Positions 25,205 to 32,796 of a stretch of DNA of 59,116 nucleotides are shown here, one piece after another. Every line of letters begins with the position of its first letter. The stretch's first letter is position 1. Source of the DNA: an uncultured bacterium (lineage in GTDB: Bacteria > Pseudomonadota > Alphaproteobacteria > Sphingomonadales > Sphingomonadaceae); assembly GCA_903884945.1 (NCBI GenBank), contig CAISGR010000269.1, positions 1 to 59,116 of the forward strand, given 5' to 3'. The notes beneath the pieces were generated by a model. The model saw only the letters and a list, made by a program, of their open reading frames with translations, was not told the DNA's origin and ran no database searches. The position numbers and the translations under genes were made by a program.

Positions 25205-26184
25205 GACGTCACCCGCATCGGCTCCTCACCCTCCATCGGCTTGAGCCCGAGCTTCGCAAACAGCGCTGCGTCCGCGCCGCCGCCGGCATTGCCGGTGGTC
25301 AACAGCTTCTCGCCGGTGAAGATCGAATTGGCCCCGGCGAGAAAGCAGAGCGCCTGGGTCGCCTCGCTCATGCTCTCGCGGCCGGCCGAGAGGCGCACCA
25401 TGCTCAGCGGCATGGTGATGCGCGCGACCGCGACGGTGCGGACGAATTCGATATCGTCGATCTTGGCGAGCGGCGTGTCCGCGAGCATGTCGCCCAGCAC
25501 CGTGCCCCTGACCGGCACCAGCGCATTGATCGGCACGCTCTCGGGATGGTGCGGCAGGGTCGCCAGCGCATGGACGAAGCCGACCCGGTCGGCGCGCGTC
25601 TCGCCCATGCCAACGATACCGCCGGAGCAGACGTTGATGCCGGCCTGACGCACATTCTCGAGCGTATCGAGCCGGTCCTGGAAGGTCCGCGTCGTGATGA
25701 CGTCGCCATAATGCTCGGGCGAGGTATCGATATTGTGGTTGTAATAATCGAGGCCCGCTTTGGCGAGCTGATGCGCCTGGTGCGGCTCGAGCATGCCGAG
25801 CGTCATGCAGGTTTCCAGGCCCATCGCCTTGACGCCCTCGACCATCGCCACGACCGCGCCCATGTCGCGGTCCTTGGGGTTACGCCATGCGGCACCCATG
25901 CAGAAACGCTGCGAACCCGCCGCCTTGGCCTCCGCGGCGGCAGCCAGCACTGCCTGCACCTCCATCAGCTTTTCGGCCTTTAGGCCCGACTCCGCCGATG
26001 CGGATTGCGAGCAATAACCGCAGTCCTCGGGGCAGCCGCCGGTCTTGATCGAGAGGAGCGTGCAGAGCTGGACTTCGCCGGCGGCGTGATGGGCGCGGTG
26101 GGTTTCGGCGGCACGGAAGACGAGCTCGGCGAAGGGGAGATCGAACAGCGCGGCGATTTCGGCGCGGGTCCAGTCCTGCCGCAT
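25201..26184 (-). CDS. bioB: Biotin synthase
   Basis: 327 residues from the ATG at 26184. This start places the radical-SAM cysteines at 51, 55 and 58 (CPEDCGYC), nearly as in E. coli BioB (53, 57, 60). Other motifs are YNHNIDTSPEHY, CSGGIVGMGE and GANSIFTGEKLLTT. The enzyme inserts sulfur into dethiobiotin to make biotin. An in-frame ATG at 26376, overlapping the mutase stop as ATGA, would add 64 residues of low-similarity sequence and is less likely. Its position inside the pcc operon ties biotin supply to a biotin-dependent carboxylase. Confidence 0.93.
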   Translation of the reverse strand: MRQDWTRAEIAALFDLPFAELVFRAAETHRAHHAAGEVQLCTLLSIKTGGCPEDCGYCSQSASAESGLKAEKLMEVQAVLAAAAEAKAAGSQRFCMGAAWRNPKDRDMGAVVAMVEGVKAMGLETCMTLGMLEPHQAHQLAKAGLDYYNHNIDTSPEHYGDVITTRTFQDRLDTLENVRQAGINVCSGGIVGMGETRADRVGFVHALATLPHHPESVPINALVPVRGTVLGDMLADTPLAKIDDIEFVRTVAVARITMPLSMVRLSAGRESMSEATQALCFLAGANSIFTGEKLLTTGNAGGGADAALFAKLGLKPMEGEEPMRVTS

Positions 26185-26185
26185 T

Positions 26186-26203
26186 TCCTTCCCCCGCGAA
26201 GGA
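26186..26203 (-). promoter_or_regulatory. Hairpin covering the bioB ribosome-binding region
   Basis: On the minus strand TCCTTC-GCGGGG-GAAGGA forms a 6-bp stem with a 6-nt loop, and its 3' arm GAAGGA is the only Shine-Dalgarno-like sequence, just 1 nt from the ATG at 26184. The stem could limit translation start. The 188-nt spacer between the mutase stop and this start holds no other recognised element. Confidence 0.35.
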
Positions 26204-26372
26204 GCATTGGGTTGAGCATGCCCCGCATACTCAAGGATCGTCGGGGAGGCGATCAGACCCGATGCTGATCCGGCATCGAAGACACGCGCAACAGCGGACC
26301 GTACATCACCATCAGCGCCGCGAGACGGGGCCCCGGGCTCCGTCGGGGAAGTCAAAATATCGATGTTGAGCG

Positions 26373-28514
26373 TCATTCGGCAGCTTCCTCGATCGGGGGC
26401 TGGTTATGCCCCAGCAATTTCAACACTTCGGTTGCCGCGTTCACCAGATTGGTGCCCGGCCCGAAAATCCCCTGCACGCCGGCATCGCGGAGATACTGAT
26501 AATCCTGCGCCGGAATCACGCCGCCGGCGATCACCTTGATGTCGCTCCGCCCCGCATCGCGGAGGTGCCCGATCAGCTCGGGAATCAGCGTCTTGTGGCC
26601 AGCCGCGAGCGACGACGCGCCGACCACGTCGACGTCCGACGCGATGGCAAGATCGGCGGCTTCCCTCGGCGTCTGGAACAAGGGCCCGGGCACTACCTCG
26701 AATCCCAGATCGCCGAATGCGGAACTGACCAGATTGGCACCGCGATCATGACCGTCCTGCCCCATCTTCGCGACGAGCAGGCGGGGCTTGCGGCCCATGC
26801 GCCGGGTGAGCGTGCCGACGCCATCGAGCAGGCCCTGCCACTGCGCATCGAACTGATGCGCGCCGCCATAGATACCGGAGACCGGCGTGGGCTTGGTGCC
26901 GTGGCGGCCGAACACATCCTCCATGGCCGTGCTGATCTCGCCGAGCGTCGCGCGCTGGCGGGCGCATTCGACCGCGAGGCCGAGGACATTCTCGGTACCC
27001 CGCGCGCCTTCGCGCAGCGCAGCAAGCGCCGCCTGGCACTTCGCCTCGTCGCGCCCCGCCTTGGACTTCCTGATCCTGGCGATCTGGGATTCGCGGACCG
27101 CGACATTATCGACATCGAGGATGTCGATATCGTCTTCTTCCGCGAGCTTGTACTTGTTGACGCCGACGATGACGTCCTCGCCCATGTCAACGCGCGCCGC
27201 GCGGCCCGCAGAGGCTTCCTCGATCATCGCCTTCGGCCAGCCCGCCGCGACCGCCTTGGCCATACCGCCCTCGGCCTCGACCCGCTCGATGATCTCCCAG
27301 GCCTTGTCGTACAGCTCCCGGGTCAGGCTCTCGACATAATAGGAGCCGCCCAGCGGATCGACGACATGAGTCATGCCGGTCTCTTCCTGGATCACGATCT
27401 GGGTGTTGCGGGCGATCCGGGCAGAGAAATCGGTCGGAAGGGCGATCGCCTCGTCCAGCGCATTGGTATGCAGCGACTGCGTCCCGCCGAGCATCGCCGC
27501 CATTGCCTCGATCGTGGTGCGGATGACGTTGTTGTACGGGTCCTGCTCGGTCAGCGACACGCCAGAGGTCTGGCAATGCGTCCGCAGCATCTTGGAGCGC
27601 TCGTCCTTCGCACCGAGATCGGTCATCACCCGATGCCACAGCTTGCGCGCCGCGCGCAGCTTCGCGACCTCCATGAAGAAGTTCATGCCGATCGCGAAGA
27701 AGAAGCTCAGCCGCCCGGCAAAGGCATCGAGATCGAGGCCGGAGGCCATCGCCGCCTTGGCATATTCGCGGCCGTCGGCGATCGTGAAGGCGAGTTCCTG
27801 CAGCTGCGTCGCGCCCGCTTCCTGCATGTGATAGCCGGAGATCGAGATCGAATTGAACTTCGGCATGTGGCGCGAGGTGTAGCCGATGATGTCCGAGATG
27901 ATCCGCATGCTCGGCTCGGGCGGGTATATATAGGTGTTGCGGACCATGAACTCCTTCAGGATGTCGTTCTGGATCGTGCCGTCCAGCTGCTCCTGCGGGA
28001 CCCCCTGCTCCTCGCCCGCGACGATGAAGAAGGCGAGGATCGGGATCACCGCGCCGTTCATCGTCATCGAGACCGACATCTTGTCCAGCGGGATGCCGTC
28101 GAACAGGATCTTCATGTCGTCGATCGTGTCGATCGCGACGCCGGCCTTGCCGACGTCGCCGGTCACACGCGGATGGTCGCTGTCATAGCCACGGTGCGTG
28201 GCGAGATCGAAGGCGACCGACAGTCCCTTCTGCCCGGCGGCAAGGTTGCGACGGTAAAAGGCGTTGGATGCCTCGGCGGTCGAGAAGCCGGCATATTGCC
28301 GGATCGTCCAGGGGCGGCCGGCATACATGGACGCGCGCACGCCCCGCGTGAAGGGCGCGAAACCGGGCAGGCCGGGGTCGATATCGGCGACATCCTCCGC
28401 AGTGTAGAGCGGCTTGACCACGATGCCTTCCGGCGTGTGCCAGGTGAGGTCCTTGCCCTTCACCTCCTTCGCGGCGGCGGCGGCCCAGGCATCAACGGTC
28501 GGTGTGTCGGTCAC
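26373..28514 (-). CDS. scpA: Methylmalonyl-CoA mutase, adenosylcobalamin-dependent
   Basis: 713 residues, the ScpA/MutB-size single chain. The N-terminal TIM barrel has RGVRASMYAGRPWTIRQYAG and CQTSGVSLTEQDPYNNV; the C-terminal cobalamin domain has D587-x-H589-x2-G592 (GQDGHDRGAN), His589 being the expected lower axial cobalt ligand. It isomerises methylmalonyl-CoA to succinyl-CoA, the last step of propionyl-CoA assimilation. The MeaB/ArgK GTPase chaperone usually needed for cofactor delivery is not in this window. It follows the crotonase gene by 6 nt. Confidence 0.95.
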   Translation of the reverse strand: MTDTPTVDAWAAAAAKEVKGKDLTWHTPEGIVVKPLYTAEDVADIDPGLPGFAPFTRGVRASMYAGRPWTIRQYAGFSTAEASNAFYRRNLAAGQKGLSVAFDLATHRGYDSDHPRVTGDVGKAGVAIDTIDDMKILFDGIPLDKMSVSMTMNGAVIPILAFFIVAGEEQGVPQEQLDGTIQNDILKEFMVRNTYIYPPEPSMRIISDIIGYTSRHMPKFNSISISGYHMQEAGATQLQELAFTIADGREYAKAAMASGLDLDAFAGRLSFFFAIGMNFFMEVAKLRAARKLWHRVMTDLGAKDERSKMLRTHCQTSGVSLTEQDPYNNVIRTTIEAMAAMLGGTQSLHTNALDEAIALPTDFSARIARNTQIVIQEETGMTHVVDPLGGSYYVESLTRELYDKAWEIIERVEAEGGMAKAVAAGWPKAMIEEASAGRAARVDMGEDVIVGVNKYKLAEEDDIDILDVDNVAVRESQIARIRKSKAGRDEAKCQAALAALREGARGTENVLGLAVECARQRATLGEISTAMEDVFGRHGTKPTPVSGIYGGAHQFDAQWQGLLDGVGTLTRRMGRKPRLLVAKMGQDGHDRGANLVSSAFGDLGFEVVPGPLFQTPREAADLAIASDVDVVGASSLAAGHKTLIPELIGHLRDAGRSDIKVIAGGVIPAQDYQYLRDAGVQGIFGPGTNLVNAATEVLKLLGHNQPPIEEAAE

Positions 28515-28520
28515 GGCAGG

Positions 28521-29306
28521 TCAGGCTCCCTTGAACGCGGGCTTGCGCTTCTGGAGGAAGGCAATGCCTCCCTCCATCGAATCCGCCGAGCCGCGTGCCG
28601 CGCGCTGGTTCTCGGCCTCGCGCTGCATTGCCGTCGCGTAATCGACCTCGAGCGCATGGGCGAGGCCGCGGCGCATCAGGCCGAGCGCGACCGTCGGACC
28701 AGCCGCCAGCCGCTCGGCCAGCGCGAACGCCTCGGCATCGAGCGCGTCGTCGGCGACGACCTTGTGGATCATCCCCCACTCGAGCGCCTTCGCCGCCGGC
28801 ACGCGCTCGCCGAGCATCATCATCTCGGTCGCGCGCGCCTTGCCGATCAGGCGCGGCAGCATCCAACTTGCGCCACCGTCGGGCACCAGCCCGATATTGA
28901 CGAAGGCCTGGAGGAAATAAGCCGTCTCGCTCGCCACGCAGAAATCCGCGGCGAGCGCGAGGCTGCAACCGATCCCCGCCGCCGGTCCGCGCACGGCGCT
29001 GACCACCGGCACGGCCAGATCGGCAACCGCCGCGATCGTGCGGTTATAATGGTTGGTCAGCGCCTGGTAGGTGGTCTCGCCGGGGTTGTCGGTGCCGAGT
29101 GCGCCGCTGCCGACATCGGCGCCTGAACAAAAGGCCCGCCCCTCGCCCGCGAACATCACCGCGCGCGCGCCATCAAGGCCGGCGACCGCATCGCGCAACT
29201 CGTCGAACAGGTGCGGCGGGGCGGCGTTGAGCCGCTCCGGCCGGTTGAGCGTGACGACCAGCACGTCGCCACGGCGCTCGCTGCGGATCATTTCGTAATC
29301 GGCCAT
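28521..29306 (-). CDS. Enoyl-CoA hydratase/isomerase family protein (crotonase fold)
   Basis: 261 residues. Oxyanion-hole segments are GEGRAFCSGADVGSG (about 53-67) and VRGPAAGIGCSLALAADF (about 104-122). The segment GLVPDGGASWMLPRLIG carries an Asp where PaaG-type isomerases have their catalytic acid, instead of the glutamates of true crotonase, so an isomerase or atypical hydratase is more likely. The stop-start overlap with the epimerase gene (1 nt at 29306) and 6-nt gap to scpA show it belongs to the propionate operon. Its role in the methylmalonyl-CoA route is not required by the standard pathway. Confidence 0.85.
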   Translation of the reverse strand: MADYEMIRSERRGDVLVVTLNRPERLNAAPPHLFDELRDAVAGLDGARAVMFAGEGRAFCSGADVGSGALGTDNPGETTYQALTNHYNRTIAAVADLAVPVVSAVRGPAAGIGCSLALAADFCVASETAYFLQAFVNIGLVPDGGASWMLPRLIGKARATEMMMLGERVPAAKALEWGMIHKVVADDALDAEAFALAERLAAGPTVALGLMRRGLAHALEVDYATAMQREAENQRAARGSADSMEGGIAFLQKRKPAFKGA

Positions 29307-29731
29307 CAGTGGTTCCCTTCCCCCTTCGGCGTTTCCATGATCTCCGTCAGGATTCCGCCCATGTCTTTTGGATGCACGAAAAAGATCGGCGTGCCGTGAG
29401 CGCCGATACGCGGCTCGCCGAGGACCCGGGCGCCCTTCGCCTCGAACCAGGCCTTGGCCTCGTGGATATCGGGCACCTCGTAACAGAGATGGTGCTGCCC
29501 ACCGGCCGGGTTCTTTGCGAGGAAGCCGTTGATCGGCGAATTCTCGTCATAAGGTTCGATCAGTTCGACCTGGGTGTTGGGCGTGTCGACAAAACACACT
29601 TTCACCCCTTGCGACGGGAGGTCGAACGGCTCGTGGATTGTCGTCGCGCCCATCACATCGCGATAGAAGACAATCGAATCAGCGATCGACGGCGTCGCGA
29701 CGCCGACATGGTTCAGGCGGCCGATCAGCAT
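29306..29731 (-). CDS. mce: Methylmalonyl-CoA epimerase
   Basis: 141 residues of glyoxalase/VOC fold. The metal ligands are visible as His8 (LNHVGVAT), a His in GGQHHLCYEV and a Glu in GILTEIMETPKG. Family signatures HEPFDLPSQGVKVCFV and NTQVELIEPY support the call. It converts (S)- to (R)-methylmalonyl-CoA for the mutase. It overlaps the downstream crotonase gene by 1 nt and the upstream lipoprotein gene by 7 nt. Confidence 0.9.
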   Translation of the reverse strand: MLIGRLNHVGVATPSIADSIVFYRDVMGATTIHEPFDLPSQGVKVCFVDTPNTQVELIEPYDENSPINGFLAKNPAGGQHHLCYEVPDIHEAKAWFEAKGARVLGEPRIGAHGTPIFFVHPKDMGGILTEIMETPKGEGNH

Positions 29732-30516
29732 TCCTTCATCCTCGTCTTGCCCCGCAGGACATAATCGTCCCCGTGGCGCACCCAGGTTTCGGTGAAGGTG
29801 CGCGCACCGGTATAGTGAACGGTAAAGGATTTGCCGGGCACGATCGTGGTGATCTTCCCTTCGATCACGATCCCGCCCTCCTCAAGCGCACCTGTGTCGT
29901 CGTAGTAGATCGGTACGGATGCGAGCGATTTGGGTTCGTCGGGCGCGAGTTCGGTCAACTCGAACCACGTACAGGTATAACCCTGGCCCATGAAACCTGC
30001 CTCGGAATAGAGTACCGGCAAGGGACCGAAACGTCGTGCGATCACCCAGAAATCCGCTGGGCCGCCGAAACCATTGCCCAATACGGCGTCCGGCCATTTG
30101 CCGGTTACCGTGAAGCCAGCGCCGGCTGCCTTGAGATAATAGATGCCCAGTTTGCCCTCCGTTCCGTGGCTGGCATCCTTGTAGGTCGTCGTAGTGATCA
30201 GTATCGCGGTGTCGCCGAGCCAGATCAGCTTCTTAGCTTCGGTTTCTCCCTCGAACCCGGCCTCGGTTTCTTCCTCGACGAGAGGCGACGCCGCGCCAAA
30301 GACCGCCTTGAACGCGCGCTGGAGCGTTTCAGGGGAAACAGGCGGCGAGCGCTTGGGAATGACAGCCGCAGGCGCCGTGGCCGGCGTTTTCGCCGTCACC
30401 TTGCCGGCTGGCGCCTGCACGGCGCCATCGCATCCGGCGAGAGCCAGCAACGCAACGATGCCCGCCACGAAAGGGGCCGGAAAACCGGGAAAGTCGGCCC
30501 GCACGGCGAGCATCAT
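29725..30516 (-). CDS. Putative lipoprotein of unknown function in the propionate operon
   Basis: 263 residues from the ATG at 30516 (ATGATG; overlaps the upstream stop as ATGA). The signal ends in a good lipobox, VALLALAGCDG (Cys near residue 28). The mature part begins with a Pro/Ala/Thr-rich linker and continues as a beta-rich domain with TAILITTTTYKDASHGTEGK, YYLKAAGAGFTVTGKWPDAV and FELTELAPDEPKSLASV. I do not recognise the domain. Its place between pccB and mce may be accidental genome packing or may mean an envelope role linked to propionate use. Confidence 0.65.
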   Translation of the reverse strand: MMLAVRADFPGFPAPFVAGIVALLALAGCDGAVQAPAGKVTAKTPATAPAAVIPKRSPPVSPETLQRAFKAVFGAASPLVEEETEAGFEGETEAKKLIWLGDTAILITTTTYKDASHGTEGKLGIYYLKAAGAGFTVTGKWPDAVLGNGFGGPADFWVIARRFGPLPVLYSEAGFMGQGYTCTWFELTELAPDEPKSLASVPIYYDDTGALEEGGIVIEGKITTIVPGKSFTVHYTGARTFTETWVRHGDDYVLRGKTRMKEC

Positions 30517-31043
30517 CCCTGCTTCTTGGGCGCGGGCGCGCGAACCGGCACTTCGCCGAACGTGTAACCACACGCCTCGACGACCTGCTTGATCGGGGCT
30601 TCGCTCGGCGGTCCGGCAAAGGTCGCGTCCACGACGTTGTTCGCCGGATCGATGATATGCACCTTGATCTGGCGGCCATGCGCGATGGCGGTGGTGAGGG
30701 TCGTCACGATCGCATCATCGGCGATATAGGCCCCGCGACCCGGGAATTCCCAGTTAGCGCCGAGGGGGGCGGCGCCATCGATCTGGATCGAGACGGGGCG
30801 CGGCGTTGCGGCGCTGAACGGCGGCGTCGGCGAGAACTGGACCGAGACGATATTCTCGACTGCGCGATCGCAGCGGATCACCAGCCGGCCATTGCCTTCG
30901 ACCGACATAGCCGAAACCGAGCCCGACTGCGCGCCGGTGGCCGGATCGGCCTTCATCCGCGGCGTCCAGGGCGCCGGAGGCGCCGCCGCGGGCGTTGCAG
31001 CAGGAGCGGCGGCCTGGAGAGCCAGTGCGAGAAAGAGGATCAT
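30513..31043 (-). CDS. Exported protein of unknown function
   Basis: 176 residues. The N-terminus MILFLALALQAAAPAATPAA is a short hydrophobic signal followed by an Ala/Pro-rich linker. The mature domain is compact and beta-rich (GNGRLVIRCDRAVENIVSVQ, DDAIVTTLTTAIAHGRQIKV) with two cysteines, one in VIRCDRA and one in EACGYTFG, that could form a disulfide. The C-terminus is Pro/Lys-rich. It resembles small sphingomonad exported proteins of unknown role that respond to conserved cysteine pairs in the periplasm, but no function can be assigned. It is followed by the lipoprotein gene with a 4-nt overlap, and lies 79 nt downstream of pccB. Confidence 0.6.
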   Translation of the reverse strand: MILFLALALQAAAPAATPAAAPPAPWTPRMKADPATGAQSGSVSAMSVEGNGRLVIRCDRAVENIVSVQFSPTPPFSAATPRPVSIQIDGAAPLGANWEFPGRGAYIADDAIVTTLTTAIAHGRQIKVHIIDPANNVVDATFAGPPSEAPIKQVVEACGYTFGEVPVRAPAPKKQG

Positions 31044-31122
31044 GCGTCACCTGTCTTGATGTGGAGGGCGATACCTGCGCCGAAGGGGCCAGGGAACGCA
31101 ACCACCCGCGTTCGTCACCCCG

Positions 31123-32649
31123 TCACAACGGGATATTGTCGTGCTTCTTCCACGGATTCTCGAGGCTCTTCCCGCGCAGCTTGCGCAAGCCGAGCGCGAT
31201 CCTGCGCCTGGTCGAGTGCGGCTGGATCACTTCGTCGATGAACCCCTTGGACGCCGCCACGAACGGATTCGCGAAACGCGCCTCATATTCGGCAGTACGC
31301 TGCGCGATCTCTTCCTGGCTCTTGCCGCGGAAGATGATCTCGACCGCGCCCTTCGCGCCCATCACCGCGATCTCCGCGGTCGGCCAGGCATAGTTGAGAT
31401 CGCCGCGCAGATGCTTCGACGCCATCACGTCATAGGCACCACCATAGGCCTTGCGGGTGATGACGGTGATCTTCGGCACGGTCGCCTCGGCATAGGCAAA
31501 GAGCAGCTTGGCGCCATGCTTGATGATGCCGTTCAGTTCCTGCGCCGTGCCCGGCAGGAAGCCCGGCACGTCGACGAAGGTGACGATCGGGATTTCGAAC
31601 GCATCGCAGAAGCGCACGAACCGCGCCGCCTTTTTCGACGAATTGATATCGAGGCAGCCGGCCAGCACCATGGGCTGGTTGGCCACGAAGCCAACGGTGC
31701 GGCCCTCGATCCGGCCGAAGCCGATGATGATGTTGGCCGCGTGAGTCGGCTGGACCTCGAAAAAATCGCCCTCGTCGACCGTCTTCCGGATCAGCTCATG
31801 CATGTCATAGGGCTGGTTGGCCGAGGCCGGCACCAGCGTGTCGAGGCTGTCCTCGATCCGGTCCCACGGATCGGACGAAGGCCGCTCGGGCACCGACTCG
31901 CGGTTCGACGCCGGCAGGTAATCCACGAAGTCACGGGCGGCGAGCAATGCCTCGATATCATTCTCGAACGCGACATCGGCGACGCCGGACTTGGTCGTGT
32001 GGGTGACCGCGCCGCCCAGGTCCTCCTGCGTGACGATCTCGTTCGTGACGGTCTTCACGACATCGGGGCCCGTGACGAACATGTAGGAGCTATCCTTCAC
32101 CATGAAGATGAAGTCAGTCATCGCGGGAGAATAGACGGCACCGCCGGCGCAGGGGCCCATGATCAGGGAGATCTGCGGGACGACGCCGGAGGCGAGCACG
32201 TTGCGCTGGAATACCTCGGCATAACCGCCGAGCGACGACACGCCTTCCTGGATGCGCGCACCGCCGGAATCGTTGAGCCCGATCACGGGCGCACCGACCT
32301 TCATCGCCATGTCCATGATCTTGCAGATCTTCTGCGCGTGCCGCTCCGACAGCGAGCCGCCGAACACAGTGAAATCCTGGCTGTAGACGAAGACGAGGCG
32401 GCCGTTGATCGTGCCCGATCCGGTAACGACGCCGTCGCCCGGAACGGTCTGTTCGGGCATGCCGAAATCGACGCAGTTATGCTCGACATACATGTCGAGC
32501 TCCTCGAACGAGCCTTCGTCGAGCAGGATGTGGAGCCGTTCGCGCGCTGTCAGCTTGCCGCGGGCATGCTGGGCCGCAATCCGCTTCGCGCCGCCGCCCA
32601 TGCGGGCGGCCTCGCGCCGGCGTTCTAGCTCCTCGATCGTCGACGACAT
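31123..32649 (-). CDS. pccB: Propionyl-CoA carboxylase beta subunit (carboxyltransferase)
   Basis: 508 residues from the ATG at 32649 (MSSTIEELERRREAARMGGG), the usual PccB length; the frame is open much further upstream but that runs antisense through the regulator gene and is not coding. Motifs are ARGKLTARERLHILLDEGSF, GGARIQEGVSSLGGYAEVF, GPCAGGAVYSPA and the C-terminal KAYGGAYDVMASKHLRGD. It transfers carboxyl from biotin to propionyl-CoA, giving (S)-methylmalonyl-CoA. It is the first gene of the propionate cluster and faces the ScfR-like regulator across a 147-nt operator region. Confidence 0.94.
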   Translation of the reverse strand: MSSTIEELERRREAARMGGGAKRIAAQHARGKLTARERLHILLDEGSFEELDMYVEHNCVDFGMPEQTVPGDGVVTGSGTINGRLVFVYSQDFTVFGGSLSERHAQKICKIMDMAMKVGAPVIGLNDSGGARIQEGVSSLGGYAEVFQRNVLASGVVPQISLIMGPCAGGAVYSPAMTDFIFMVKDSSYMFVTGPDVVKTVTNEIVTQEDLGGAVTHTTKSGVADVAFENDIEALLAARDFVDYLPASNRESVPERPSSDPWDRIEDSLDTLVPASANQPYDMHELIRKTVDEGDFFEVQPTHAANIIIGFGRIEGRTVGFVANQPMVLAGCLDINSSKKAARFVRFCDAFEIPIVTFVDVPGFLPGTAQELNGIIKHGAKLLFAYAEATVPKITVITRKAYGGAYDVMASKHLRGDLNYAWPTAEIAVMGAKGAVEIIFRGKSQEEIAQRTAEYEARFANPFVAASKGFIDEVIQPHSTRRRIALGLRKLRGKSLENPWKKHDNIPL

Positions 32650-32696
32650 ATGGCCTCCGGGAATTGGGAGGATTTCTCTTCCAACTCGCGTGTCGC

Positions 32697-32741
32697 ATTG
32701 CAAATGTGAATTTGCGAAGTTGCGAATATACATTTTGCGAA
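32697..32741. promoter_or_regulatory. Operator region with four TTGCRAA repeats between pccB and its regulator
   Basis: Four direct repeats lie in 45 bp: TTGCAAA at 32698, TTTGCGAA at 32711, GTTGCGAA at 32719 and TTTGCGAA at 32734, with GC centres 14, 8 and 15 bp apart. The region is conspicuously AT-rich. TTTGCAAA-like boxes are the known binding sites of ScfR/RamB regulators such as PccR, and exactly such a regulator is encoded divergently at 32797, so these are probably its operators controlling both genes. Confidence 0.72.
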
Positions 32742-32796
32742 GTACTGCGGCCACGCACGCTTGGCCGTCCGCTGGAAGGGCGGGGGAAGATCGACC

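Noticed and set aside
26185..26376. 64-residue N-terminal extension of BioB
   Set aside because: The shorter start puts the radical-SAM cysteines at the standard positions (51/55/58), and the extension has no resemblance to BioB; kept only as a finding.
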